32,262 nucleotides of DNA from assembly GCA_028276605.1 (NCBI GenBank), contig JAPYWC010000002.1, positions 1 through 32,262 on the forward strand. The letters run 5' to 3'. Source of the stretch: Desulfurococcales archaeon. Lineage in GTDB: Archaea; Thermoproteota; Thermoprotei_A; Sulfolobales; Ignisphaeraceae. Below the pieces are notes generated by a model that was not told the origin of the DNA, ran no database searches, and saw only the letters and a list, made by a program, of their open reading frames with translations. The position numbers and the translations under genes are program-made. This document shows, piece after piece, positions 1 through 7,478 of this stretch. Numbering within the stretch: the first letter of the stretch is position 1; every line of letters begins with the position of its first letter.

Positions 1-754
1 TTCCTGCAGCACCAACTGCTATGAACTTAAATGGTCTCCATCCACTAAGCTTAAGCACATGAATAATATACTCCACAATTACTTTTGCTCCAAGCTTGCT
101 TTTGCCATAAAGCCTCGGCTTAAAGGTGTAGGGTACTTCAACCACCTTATTTGGCTTACACTTTTCTAAAATCTCTAGCAATACCTTATAGCCATAGGGA
201 TTAAGCTTCTCTTTATTTCTTACCACAATCTCTTTCTTAACTAGGAAGAATCCTGACATAGGGTCTGTTAGTCCACGTGTACTGGGTAATAATAGTTTTG
301 CAATTAAGGAAGCACCCTTTGATATTAGTAATCTAGTTTTTGACCACCCCTCAACGCCTCCACCCTTCATATACCTAGAACCTATAACAACATCTGCATC
401 CTTTTCAACAGCTTCTGTGAGCAACTTCGGTATATACTGTGGTGGATGCTGCAAGTCAGCGTCCAACACGATTACATAGTTCTTTGCTGCGAATAAGATG
501 CCATCCAGAATAGCCGTTGAAAGACCCTTAAGGTTAACTCTTCTAATTACAGTGACGGTATCTGTCATTAGCTCTAATGCTTTTTCCCAAGTCTTATCAG
601 GGCTATTATCATCAACAACAATGATTTCGTAGTCGATATTGCTAGGCATAACCTTCTTAATCTCGTTGAAGAGAATCTCTATATTCTCCTTTTCATTATA
701 TGTTGGCACAACTATTGATATTTCTGCAAAAATATTGTTTTCTTTCATTATCAT
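1..754 (-). CDS. Dolichyl-phosphate mannose synthase-like glycosyltransferase (family 2), C-terminus cut by window edge
   Basis: Reading the minus strand from an ATG at 754 gives an open frame of 251 residues that runs off position 1. It begins with a GT-A fold typical of family 2 transferases: ISIVVPTYNEKENIE near the N-terminus, then the nucleotide-binding VVDDNSPD and the metal-binding DADLQHPP motif. The last visible residues (GWRPFKFIAVGAAG) look like the start of a GtrA-type membrane domain, so the full protein is probably a two-domain DPM1-GtrA fusion that moves a sugar from a nucleotide donor to a polyprenyl phosphate for glycosylation outside the cell. An ATG at 748 is a possible alternative start; GGGG lies six bases upstream of the ATG at 754. 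The gene is divergent from endonuclease III. The sugar specificity cannot be told from the sequence. Confidence 0.85.
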   Translation of the reverse strand, partial: MIMKENNIFAEISIVVPTYNEKENIEILFNEIKKVMPSNIDYEIIVVDDNSPDKTWEKALELMTDTVTVIRRVNLKGLSTAILDGILFAAKNYVIVLDADLQHPPQYIPKLLTEAVEKDADVVIGSRYMKGGGVEGWSKTRLLISKGASLIAKLLLPSTRGLTDPMSGFFLVKKEIVVRNKEKLNPYGYKVLLEILEKCKPNKVVEVPYTFKPRLYGKSKLGAKVIVEYIIHVLKLSGWRPFKFIAVGAAG

Positions 755-868
755 AAGCAACCCCAAACTATGTTTTTATGCAGAGAGAAATTTATTTTCA
801 CAGTCAAAAGCTATTATATCGATGGAATCATTGTGCAGTGCTCATATACCTATCGGTGTTGTCAAGTG

Positions 869-1567
869 ATGGATCGAAGAAGGTTGTTGTTGGAGATTAT
901 CAATAGGTTAAGTGATGTGTATAGACCTCGAGAAGAAGAATACATAGCGCTCTATCTCCTTAAGCAAGGCGTGAACGATTTTGAGTTTCTCGTTGGTGTT
1001 ATATTAAGTCAAAATACTAGTGATAGAAATGCTTTAGAGGCTTATAAAAGATTGAAGATGCATTTAGGCGTCATAACCCCGGACACCATCTTATCACTGC
1101 AATCAGAAAAACTAGAGGAATTAATTAGGGTAGCAGGAATGACTAAAAGAAGGGTAGAGGCGTTCAAAGCATTAGCAATGTGGTTTAAGGAAAATGAGGA
1201 ACTAGTCAAGAGGTTCAAGAATATGAGTCCCGATGATGTGAGAAAGCATCTTATGTCTGTTTATGGTATTGGGTCAAAGACAGCAGATGTTTACATACTA
1301 ATGAGGCTTGGTATGCCGGCATTTCCTATAGATACACACATTAAACGTGTATTATCAAGGCTGGGCATTTTTTCGTGTACCGGCTATGAATGTCTAAGCA
1401 AGTCAATTATTGAGGCACTAAATAATGATGTGGAGATGCTTAAGAAGCTACACATTCTATTAATAGAACATGGACGTAAAGTATGTAAAGCAAGGGCTCC
1501 CCAATGCGATAAATGCACAATTAGAGAATATTGTAACTATTATGTGTATAGCAAAGCTTTCTCATAG
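869..1567 (+). CDS. nth: Endonuclease III (HhH-GPD DNA glycosylase/AP lyase with 4Fe-4S cluster)
   Basis: This 232-residue protein removes oxidised pyrimidines and cuts at the resulting abasic site in base excision repair. The family signatures are clear: the helix-hairpin-helix YGIGSKTADV with the catalytic Lys, the PIDTHIKRV segment with the catalytic Asp, and a C-terminal cluster ligand set of the form C-x6-C-x2-C-x5-C (CKARAPQCDKCTIREYC). The frame is open back to 770, but residues before the ATG at 869 show no homology-like pattern and overlap the divergent promoter region, so I start at 869. A TATA-like TATTATAT at about 812-819 would place transcription start near 842. A C/D box sRNA on the opposite strand abuts the stop codon. 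Confidence 0.9.
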   Translation: MDRRRLLLEIINRLSDVYRPREEEYIALYLLKQGVNDFEFLVGVILSQNTSDRNALEAYKRLKMHLGVITPDTILSLQSEKLEELIRVAGMTKRRVEAFKALAMWFKENEELVKRFKNMSPDDVRKHLMSVYGIGSKTADVYILMRLGMPAFPIDTHIKRVLSRLGIFSCTGYECLSKSIIEALNNDVEMLKKLHILLIEHGRKVCKARAPQCDKCTIREYCNYYVYSKAFS

Positions 1568-1622
1568 TTATCAGAAACACCGGGAACATCATTCTTCAGC
1601 GCTCAGCTATATCATCATCTCA
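1568..1622 (-). ncRNA. C/D box sRNA (predicted 2'-O-methylation guide)
   Basis: On the minus strand all four boxes occur in the right order and spacing: C box ATGATGA (1612-1618), 12-nt guide (1600-1611), D' box CTGA (1596-1599), 4-nt spacer, C' box TGATGT (1586-1591), 11-nt guide (1575-1585), D box CTGA (1571-1574). This is the compact layout of crenarchaeal methylation guide RNAs that bind L7Ae, Nop5 and fibrillarin. By the N+5 rule the D guide would target AAACACCGGGA (fifth base, A) and the D' guide CGCUCAGCUAUA (fifth base, C) in rRNA or tRNA. I could not assign the targets. No terminal stem is apparent, and the outer ends are estimates. Confidence 0.75.
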
Positions 1623-1743
1623 TTATTTCCTACCTTTAACTCTAAATGAAATGTATACGCAGTCTATATAGATAAAGCTTTAACTCCTTATATGAAAACT
1701 TGAAGTTCTTGAAGTTTTAGTGTCTTTTGCAGGTCTGAATCAA

Positions 1744-2973
1744 ATGAATGCAGCTAGATACGACTATATTGAAGTTAGCAAGGCTTTAAATATGTTAATT
1801 GAGCAGGCTAGGCTAAGCATAGATGTTGTAGAGCTAGATATAGAGTCTAGCGTAGGTTTGGTAGCAGCAGAAAATGTTTTCTCCCCTATAGATCTTCCTC
1901 CATTTGATAGAAGCGCAGTTGACGGTTATGCTGTCTGTAGTGAGGCTATATCCTCTGCTTCGCCAAATAATCCAGTTCCCCTCAAATTAATCAGTTATAG
2001 TGATAAGCTTCCTTCATGTGATTACGCTGTAGAGATTTCGACAGGGGCAAGAATGCCTTTAGGAGCAGACGCTGTTGTTATGCTTGAAGATGCTTATAGG
2101 GAAGGAGATACAGTCTATATCTTAAGGTCTGTACCTAAGTATGGTAATGTGTCTCGTAAAGGTGAGGACATTAAGGAAGGCGAAATCGTAATAGAGAAGG
2201 GGACAATCATAAAACCAGTACATGTTGCAGTGCTTTCAGCTCTTGGAATTACTAAGGTAAAGGTCTTCAGAAAGGTAAGAATAGGTTTAGTATCAACAGG
2301 TTCTGAAGTTATGCCACCGCAGCAAGGAATAGAAGTTTATAGGAAAGGTATGATTTTGGATTCGACAGCTATACTGCTTCGATTAGCCTTATCAATGTTT
2401 AGATTTATTGAGGTTAACTGGTATGGATTTGTCAAGGATCATGAAGAGGAAATAAAGTCTGTGGCTGAAAAGGCTCTAAAAGAAAATGATGTAGTGATAC
2501 TTACAGGTGGTACAGGACCTGGCAATACAGATAAGACCTTTAAGGCTGTTTCAAGCATTAGTAACGATCTTAAAGTACTCTCTCGAGGCTTGGCAATCAG
2601 ACCTGGTAGACCTACAACAATTTTAGTAATTAATGGTAAACCCGTTTTCCTACTCTCAGGCTTTCCTGTAGCAGCATATATAGCTCTGCATGAAATTGTT
2701 TTAAGATTTGTTTACACAGCTTTAGGGATAAAGGAGCAGCCATTAATTGAAGTTCCTGTTCGTTTATCTAAGAGGGTTTTTGGCTCAGTCGGCTACGATA
2801 CCTATATTAGGGCCAAGGTGACTAAGTGTGATGATGAGTTATGTGCAGAGCCACTCCTTCTTCACGGTTCTGGGGTCTTAAGATCACTTCTTGAAGCGAA
2901 TGCACTTATTGTTGTACCACGCAATGTTGAGGGATATGAAAAAGGTGAAAGGATTTGGGCGAAGCTTCTGTAG
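1744..2973 (+). CDS. moeA: Molybdopterin molybdenumtransferase MoeA (first of two paralogues)
   Basis: MoeA inserts molybdate (or tungstate) into adenylylated molybdopterin to form the active cofactor. The N-terminal domain has the hallmark PPFDRSAVDGYA, the central MogA-like domain carries VILTGGTGPGNTD, and the C-terminal part has LSGFPVAAYI and a final beta-barrel domain. The length of about 409 residues is normal. I prefer the ATG at 1744 because AGGT sits nine bases upstream. A GTG at 1720 would add eight residues and is a possible leaderless start, since an AAAGCTTTAA/TTATATG TATA-like stretch lies at about 1674-1695. The stop codon overlaps the start of the second MoeA, so the two are very likely cotranscribed and translationally coupled. 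Confidence 0.92.
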   Translation: MNAARYDYIEVSKALNMLIEQARLSIDVVELDIESSVGLVAAENVFSPIDLPPFDRSAVDGYAVCSEAISSASPNNPVPLKLISYSDKLPSCDYAVEISTGARMPLGADAVVMLEDAYREGDTVYILRSVPKYGNVSRKGEDIKEGEIVIEKGTIIKPVHVAVLSALGITKVKVFRKVRIGLVSTGSEVMPPQQGIEVYRKGMILDSTAILLRLALSMFRFIEVNWYGFVKDHEEEIKSVAEKALKENDVVILTGGTGPGNTDKTFKAVSSISNDLKVLSRGLAIRPGRPTTILVINGKPVFLLSGFPVAAYIALHEIVLRFVYTALGIKEQPLIEVPVRLSKRVFGSVGYDTYIRAKVTKCDDELCAEPLLLHGSGVLRSLLEANALIVVPRNVEGYEKGERIWAKLL

Positions 2974-4937
2974 GTAAAAGAAAGGTATTTCATGTGCTAG
3001 TATCAATAGATGAAGCTATAGAAAGGCTTGAGAAGAAGGGAGCCTTAAGAACTCTTGGCGTTGAAGAAGTTGAATTGGAGAACTCCTTAGGTAGAGTCTT
3101 AGCAGAAGACATATATGCACCAATAGATTACCCACCTTTTGACAGATCTGAAGTAGATGGCTATGCCGTTTCATTAAAATCTGTTGAAGGAGTGGACGAG
3201 CTTCACCCCAAGAAATTAAAAGTTGTGGGAAGAGTAGTTATAGGGGAAGCTCCATCAATAGCAGTTACAGAAAATGTTGCTGTACTTATAGATACCGGTG
3301 CGATGATCCCCAGGGGAGCCGATGGCATCATAATGGAGGAATACACAGAAAGGGTATCTTCAGATGAGATCATTGTTTACAGGAGTATTGCACCAGGCGA
3401 AAATATTGCTTTTGCTGGCTCAGATATTGCTATGGGCGAACTAGTTTTAATGCGAGGCACAAGGCTTGGTTATAAGGAGATAGGAACTCTAGCAGCACTT
3501 GGAATAAAGCGTGTTAAGGTATTTAAAAAACCTAGAGTTGCAGTCTTATCAATTGGTAATGAGCTTCAGCCTCCTGGTACAGCACTAGAGCTTGGAAAGA
3601 TATACGATGTCAATGGTTACATGATAACATCTTTATTAAGGTCAAGAGGTTTCGATGCTCATTATTATGGGATTCTACCTGATAATGAAGAAGCAGTTTA
3701 CAATGCAGTACTAGAGCTAATCAAGTCTCACGATGTTGTAGTGACTTCAGGAGGCACGTCAGCAGGGTTAGAGGATGTAACATATAAGGTTTTTGAAAGA
3801 GTAGGAGAAATAGTTGTGCATGGTCTTCGTGTAAAGCCGGGCAAGCCAACAGTTATTGCGGTAACCCAAAATGGCAAGATATTATTTGGTTTACCAGGGT
3901 TCCCATTCTCTGCTCTGTCAATAGCTACAGCATTATTGATAAAGGTGCTTACAAAGCTCGAAGGTGAAGAGGTAAGGTATGGTACAGTCAAGGCTATATC
4001 AACATTCAAAGTTAGGAAAGATATTGGACGTACATGGTTTGTACCAGTCATATTGAGTAAGATAGGTGAAAGAACATATGCAATTTTAGTTCCATCAGCT
4101 TCTGGAAGTGTAGGAGTGCTACTCAAAATCGATGGTATAGCTGTTCTAAGTGAAGAGAAAGATTATGTAGAGGAGGGTGAAGTAATCAATGTAATAAAGG
4201 TATGGGATAGATCAAGCTCCTTAACAATTGTTGGTAGTCATGATGTTCTCCTCCCCTCTATACTATCAAGAATTGGCATAGCAAACGACGCTTCAATAAG
4301 CTTTGTAGGTTCTTTTAAAGGGCTTGAACTAGTAAAGAAAGGATATGTTGACATAAGTCCAATCCATTTATTGGATCCTGAGACAGGAGAGTATAATGTT
4401 CCATTTATACAAAGGGATGAAACATTACGTAGTAGAGTAGCTTTAATCAGGGGTTATAGAAGAAGGCTTGTTTTAGCATTTAAGCGAGGTAATCCAAAAG
4501 GTATTAGCGGGATAGAGGATATTCTACGTAATGATGTAAGATTTGTGAATAGGAATAGGGGTTCAGGCACAAGAATGTACATAGATAAGTTATTGAAGGA
4601 CTTGGCTTTAAAGCTTGGTAAAAACTTTAACGAACTTGTAAAAAGCATCAATGGGTACTGGTATGAGGTTCCTACACATACAGGTGTTGCTGCAGCAATT
4701 GCTCAAGGAAGGGCGGATACAGGAGTATGCACAGAGTATGCAGCAATACTTTATGGTCTTGACTACATTCCATTGACTTGGGAATACTACGATTTCGCCA
4801 TAAACCTTCAAAGTCTTGAGAAGGAGCAGGTTAAGAGGTTCATTGATGGATTAAAGAGCGGTGAGGTGAAGGAATTTATAAATAGTTTTAGAGGTTATGA
4901 GGCTCCGCCGGATATAGGGTCAAAGATTTGCTGCTAA
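2955..4937 (+). CDS. moeA: MoeA fused to a C-terminal substrate-binding-protein-like domain
   Basis: Residues 1 to about 410 form a complete MoeA: PPFDRSEVDGYA, VVTSGGTSAGLEDVTY and LPGFPFSAL are all present. The remaining ~240 residues (from about SLTIVGSHDVLLPSI to the end) match a PBP-like ligand-binding fold, with RGSGTRMYID and THTGVAAAIAQGRADTG as typical binding-site segments. The two-domain arrangement is known in archaea and some bacteria; the tail may sense or hold the metal oxyanion or another small ligand, which is inference. The TTG at 2955 is preceded by AGGTGA six bases upstream, inside the first moeA. A GTG at 2994 with AGGT seven bases upstream is the alternative. The 3' end overlaps convergent endonuclease V by 18 bases. 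Confidence 0.9.
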   Translation: MGEASVGKRKVFHVLVSIDEAIERLEKKGALRTLGVEEVELENSLGRVLAEDIYAPIDYPPFDRSEVDGYAVSLKSVEGVDELHPKKLKVVGRVVIGEAPSIAVTENVAVLIDTGAMIPRGADGIIMEEYTERVSSDEIIVYRSIAPGENIAFAGSDIAMGELVLMRGTRLGYKEIGTLAALGIKRVKVFKKPRVAVLSIGNELQPPGTALELGKIYDVNGYMITSLLRSRGFDAHYYGILPDNEEAVYNAVLELIKSHDVVVTSGGTSAGLEDVTYKVFERVGEIVVHGLRVKPGKPTVIAVTQNGKILFGLPGFPFSALSIATALLIKVLTKLEGEEVRYGTVKAISTFKVRKDIGRTWFVPVILSKIGERTYAILVPSASGSVGVLLKIDGIAVLSEEKDYVEEGEVINVIKVWDRSSSLTIVGSHDVLLPSILSRIGIANDASISFVGSFKGLELVKKGYVDISPIHLLDPETGEYNVPFIQRDETLRSRVALIRGYRRRLVLAFKRGNPKGISGIEDILRNDVRFVNRNRGSGTRMYIDKLLKDLALKLGKNFNELVKSINGYWYEVPTHTGVAAAIAQGRADTGVCTEYAAILYGLDYIPLTWEYYDFAINLQSLEKEQVKRFIDGLKSGEVKEFINSFRGYEAPPDIGSKICC

Positions 4938-5567
4938 CTTCCTAACTATTTTTCGTGATAGCTCATCAGCAAGTTTAAGTGGCTCTGGAAGTGCTGTGCC
5001 TGGAGACCATAAGTTTAGAACGAGTTGGGCTGCGTCTTCAGCTGTAACTTTATGACCTATACTAACATAAATCTTTGAATTTTCTCTACTAAGAACATAC
5101 CCTACAATAGTACCATCTATAACAATAGCCTCTTTTTCATTTACCTTAATCACATTTCCATATAGTAGTTTTCTAGCTACGCCAATACTCGGTATATCAA
5201 GTACTACACCTATATGTGAAGCAATTCCACATCTTCTAGGATGTGCCATACCGTGACCATTTACTAGGACGGCATCTACACTTACCTTATTCATCAGCCC
5301 TATCAAAGCTTTTATCATTAGAGGGGCCTCTCTAAATGCCAAAAAACCTGGTATATAGGGTACATTTACAGCATCACAGTAATAAGAATATAGAAGAAGG
5401 GTTTTGTTCCTTAAGCTATAAGCTGTTGCAACAGCGCACCCGATATTACCCTTGTAACTTACATCAACACCTGAAACAGTACTAACCTTAGACAGATCAA
5501 TTGGCACAACTTTAACTAACTTACTAAGTAGCTTCTGTGCTAATGAAGCTCTCTCTATGGAGAACAT
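4920..5567 (-). CDS. nfi: Endonuclease V (deoxyinosine-specific), with Asn at a normally catalytic Asp
   Basis: The 215-residue protein matches endonuclease V, which nicks DNA or RNA one base 3' of inosine. Recognisable blocks are VSGVDVSY (first metal Asp), PGFLAFREAP (metal Glu), NGHGMAHPRRCGIASHIGV, and PSIGVARKLLYG. By recalled alignment with the Thermotoga maritima enzyme, Asp43, Glu89 and His214 have counterparts here. The residue matching Asp110 of the usual DG(Q/H)G motif is Asn (codon AAT), which could weaken or change metal-dependent activity. The gene lies 50 bases downstream of the proteasome subunit on the same strand. Its stop overlaps the convergent moeA gene. Confidence 0.9.
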   Translation of the reverse strand: MFSIERASLAQKLLSKLVKVVPIDLSKVSTVSGVDVSYKGNIGCAVATAYSLRNKTLLLYSYYCDAVNVPYIPGFLAFREAPLMIKALIGLMNKVSVDAVLVNGHGMAHPRRCGIASHIGVVLDIPSIGVARKLLYGNVIKVNEKEAIVIDGTIVGYVLSRENSKIYVSIGHKVTAEDAAQLVLNLWSPGTALPEPLKLADELSRKIVRKLAANL

Positions 5568-5617
5568 CGACTTGTAAAACCCATTACTAGAGCTATTATG
5601 TAGTAGTATAATTATGT

Positions 5618-6223
5618 CTAGTAGAGTGTAATGCTTTTCTCTATCATCCCATTTTTGCTTATGGCAAGAATGTCAATACCGTCACCAGATGTTGCATCCC
5701 TTGAAATAGCCGCTTTAATAGCCTTTACAGCAAGCTCTATAGCGCTCTCCAGGCTGGCATCCTTACGATACTCAGCCTCAATTATACCTATTGCTATCGG
5801 CGCTCCTGTTCCAATAGCGGCGTAGTCATCTTCGATTACTGAACCCAGCGGGTCTAGTACATATAGATGATATCCTTCCTCATCATATCCTGCAAATATT
5901 ATCTCAGATACGAATGGCATCAATTTATAGCTATACAGGATTGCTGACAAGAGTTTTGCAGCTGCCCTCACATTCATTTTTGTCGATGTTATAAGCTCTC
6001 TATACATTATCTCAGCACTAAGGATCTTATGCAGGGTCTGCATATCACCTATTATACCTGCAGCAGCAAACGCCATTCTATCTCCTAGCTTAAAGATTTT
6101 CTTACCAGCCCTACTCACTATAAAACCTCCATAGCTTACTCTTCTTTCAGCTCCTATAACCACACCATCATTAACCTTTATACCTACAGCAGTGGCGCCA
6201 AGAAGTAGCCGCTCATACGCCAT
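5618..6223 (-). CDS. psmB: 20S proteasome beta subunit lacking the catalytic threonine (inactive type)
   Basis: The 201-residue sequence is a proteasome beta subunit of the cytoplasmic protein-degrading 20S particle. It keeps the ERRVSYGGFI, AGKKIFKLGDR, AAAGIIGDMQ and ATSGDGIDIL blocks. Numbered against the Thermoplasma subunit (TTTVGI...), Glu17 and Lys33 are present, but position 1 is Ala: the junction reads GATAVGI, with Ala at residue 10 of this protein. There should therefore be no autocatalytic propeptide removal and no peptidase activity. Crenarchaea usually carry two beta genes, one inactive and one active; the active partner is not in this window. GGTG eight bases before the ATG supports the start, and an AT-rich TATA-like stretch lies at about 6258-6270. 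Confidence 0.93.
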   Translation of the reverse strand: MAYERLLLGATAVGIKVNDGVVIGAERRVSYGGFIVSRAGKKIFKLGDRMAFAAAGIIGDMQTLHKILSAEIMYRELITSTKMNVRAAAKLLSAILYSYKLMPFVSEIIFAGYDEEGYHLYVLDPLGSVIEDDYAAIGTGAPIAIGIIEAEYRKDASLESAIELAVKAIKAAISRDATSGDGIDILAISKNGMIEKSITLY

Positions 6224-6285
6224 AGTTTAGCACCGCAAACTAGATTACGTTGGAGAAGCTAAAATATTTTAATACTTTTAAGGCG

Positions 6286-6660
6286 CTACTTCTGTACAAG
6301 CTCCATAGGGTCGTATCCATAGAGGAGTTTAAAGAGCTTCTTACCCTCCTCAGTCATCATTGCAGGGTTCCACTGTCTTTCTAAGTCAAGTACAACCCTA
6401 ATCTCTTTATCTGGAAAAGCTTGTTTCAAAGCCCTTTCAGCTTGCTCTACCACTAAGTATGCTACTGGACAGAAAGGAGTTGTTACCCCAATCGTAACCT
6501 CAATTACACTGTCCTGTACGTTAATTGAGTATACAAGTCCTAAATCATACACATTGATTGGTATTTCAGGATCATAGACAGATCTTAAAACTTCTACAAC
6601 CTTCTGCTTCAATGCATCCTTATCCTCATTCCTCCTTTCTATGTTACTACCCTCACTCAA
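6286..6660 (-). CDS. DUF59 / MIP18 (SufT, PaaD-like) iron-sulfur assembly protein
   Basis: A 124-residue protein of the DUF59 family. Visible family features are the SVYDPEIPINVYDLGLVY segment and TTPFCPVAYL with the conserved reactive Cys. Members assist maturation of iron-sulfur proteins (SufT in bacteria, MIP18/Cia2 in eukaryotes), and this is the likely role here in a genome with many Fe-S enzymes. The first ~20 residues are polar and look disordered. The AAGGTGAT sequence shortly before the ATG is a strong ribosome binding site. It is 62 bases upstream of the proteasome gene and on the same strand, so cotranscription is possible. Confidence 0.87.
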   Translation of the reverse strand: MSEGSNIERRNEDKDALKQKVVEVLRSVYDPEIPINVYDLGLVYSINVQDSVIEVTIGVTTPFCPVAYLVVEQAERALKQAFPDKEIRVVLDLERQWNPAMMTEEGKKLFKLLYGYDPMELVQK

Positions 6661-6787
6661 AGTGTATCACCTTTAGTCACAACTCAATTCCTTGATTTCT
6701 CAGAACTCAATAACTATATGCGTTAAATGCAATTATATGCCTACCTGTAATAAATAATAGGCATCATAAAGTTTAACATAGTAAATA

Positions 6788-7474
6788 TTATATATGTATT
6801 GAAGAAGCTTTAATTTTCTCAACAGCTGCTCTCGTTGCTTCATATGGATTTGGGCTCTTTGTTATGGCAGAACCTATAACAATTATTCTTGCTCCATATT
6901 CTATGAATTTGTCTACCTCTTCCGGCTTTATGCCTCCTGCTATCGATACAACAATTCCACTTCTAGCTAGTTCCTCAACCTCTTTAAGAAGCTGTTTAGC
7001 AGTAACTCCACGCCTTCTCTGTACATCAACTCCTATATGTATATTCACAATCTCTATTCCATAATCTGCAAGCCTAAGCGCTCTTTCAACAGGGTTAGGC
7101 ACGTATATCATGTCAATAACAAGATCAACGTTTCTACTTTCACAAAACTCGTATGCCTCCTTAAGGATATCATCGTCTACAAGACCTAAGATTGTAACAG
7201 CATTTACACCTTCATTAATGTATGGCTCAAACTCAAGCGTGAAAGCATCAACAGTCTTTAGATCAGCTAAAATAAACTTATTCCTTGCTATAGTCTTCAA
7301 CTCCTTTACGGCCAACAATCCAAAGGATTTTAGTAATGGTGTGCCAACCTCAATTATATCTGCACCAGCTTCAACAACCTTGAATGCAATATTTTTTGCC
7401 TTTTCAATATCAATCAAATCTAATGCAACTTGCAGTAAGGGTCTTTTACGAGCTTCCTCAAGTATTAAACCCAT
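6788..7474 (-). CDS. hxlA: 3-hexulose-6-phosphate synthase (OMP decarboxylase superfamily)
   Basis: This 228-residue TIM-barrel enzyme interconverts ribulose 5-phosphate plus formaldehyde and hexulose 6-phosphate. In archaea that lack the classical pentose phosphate pathway it supplies ribulose 5-phosphate for nucleotides. The active-site motif DLKTVDA, the EVGTPLLKSFG start of the barrel, and the C-terminal phosphate-binding stretch SIAGGIKPEEV...VIGSAIT are all visible. It is a single-domain form, without a fused phosphohexulose isomerase. GGTGATT just upstream of the ATG and a four-base gap from the SerRS stop show tight coupling to that gene. Other members of the superfamily are less likely because of the intact HPS-type motif. 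Confidence 0.85.
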   Translation of the reverse strand: MGLILEEARKRPLLQVALDLIDIEKAKNIAFKVVEAGADIIEVGTPLLKSFGLLAVKELKTIARNKFILADLKTVDAFTLEFEPYINEGVNAVTILGLVDDDILKEAYEFCESRNVDLVIDMIYVPNPVERALRLADYGIEIVNIHIGVDVQRRRGVTAKQLLKEVEELARSGIVVSIAGGIKPEEVDKFIEYGARIIVIGSAITKSPNPYEATRAAVEKIKASSIHI

Positions 7475-7478
7475 TCAA

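Noticed and set aside
770..868. Longer endonuclease III starting at 770
   Set aside because: It covers the divergent promoter region and adds residues unlike the family; ATG 869 gives the normal length.
3728..4126. Minus-strand open frame of 132 codons within the second moeA
   Set aside because: It is antisense to strongly conserved MoeA motifs and has no recognisable domain.
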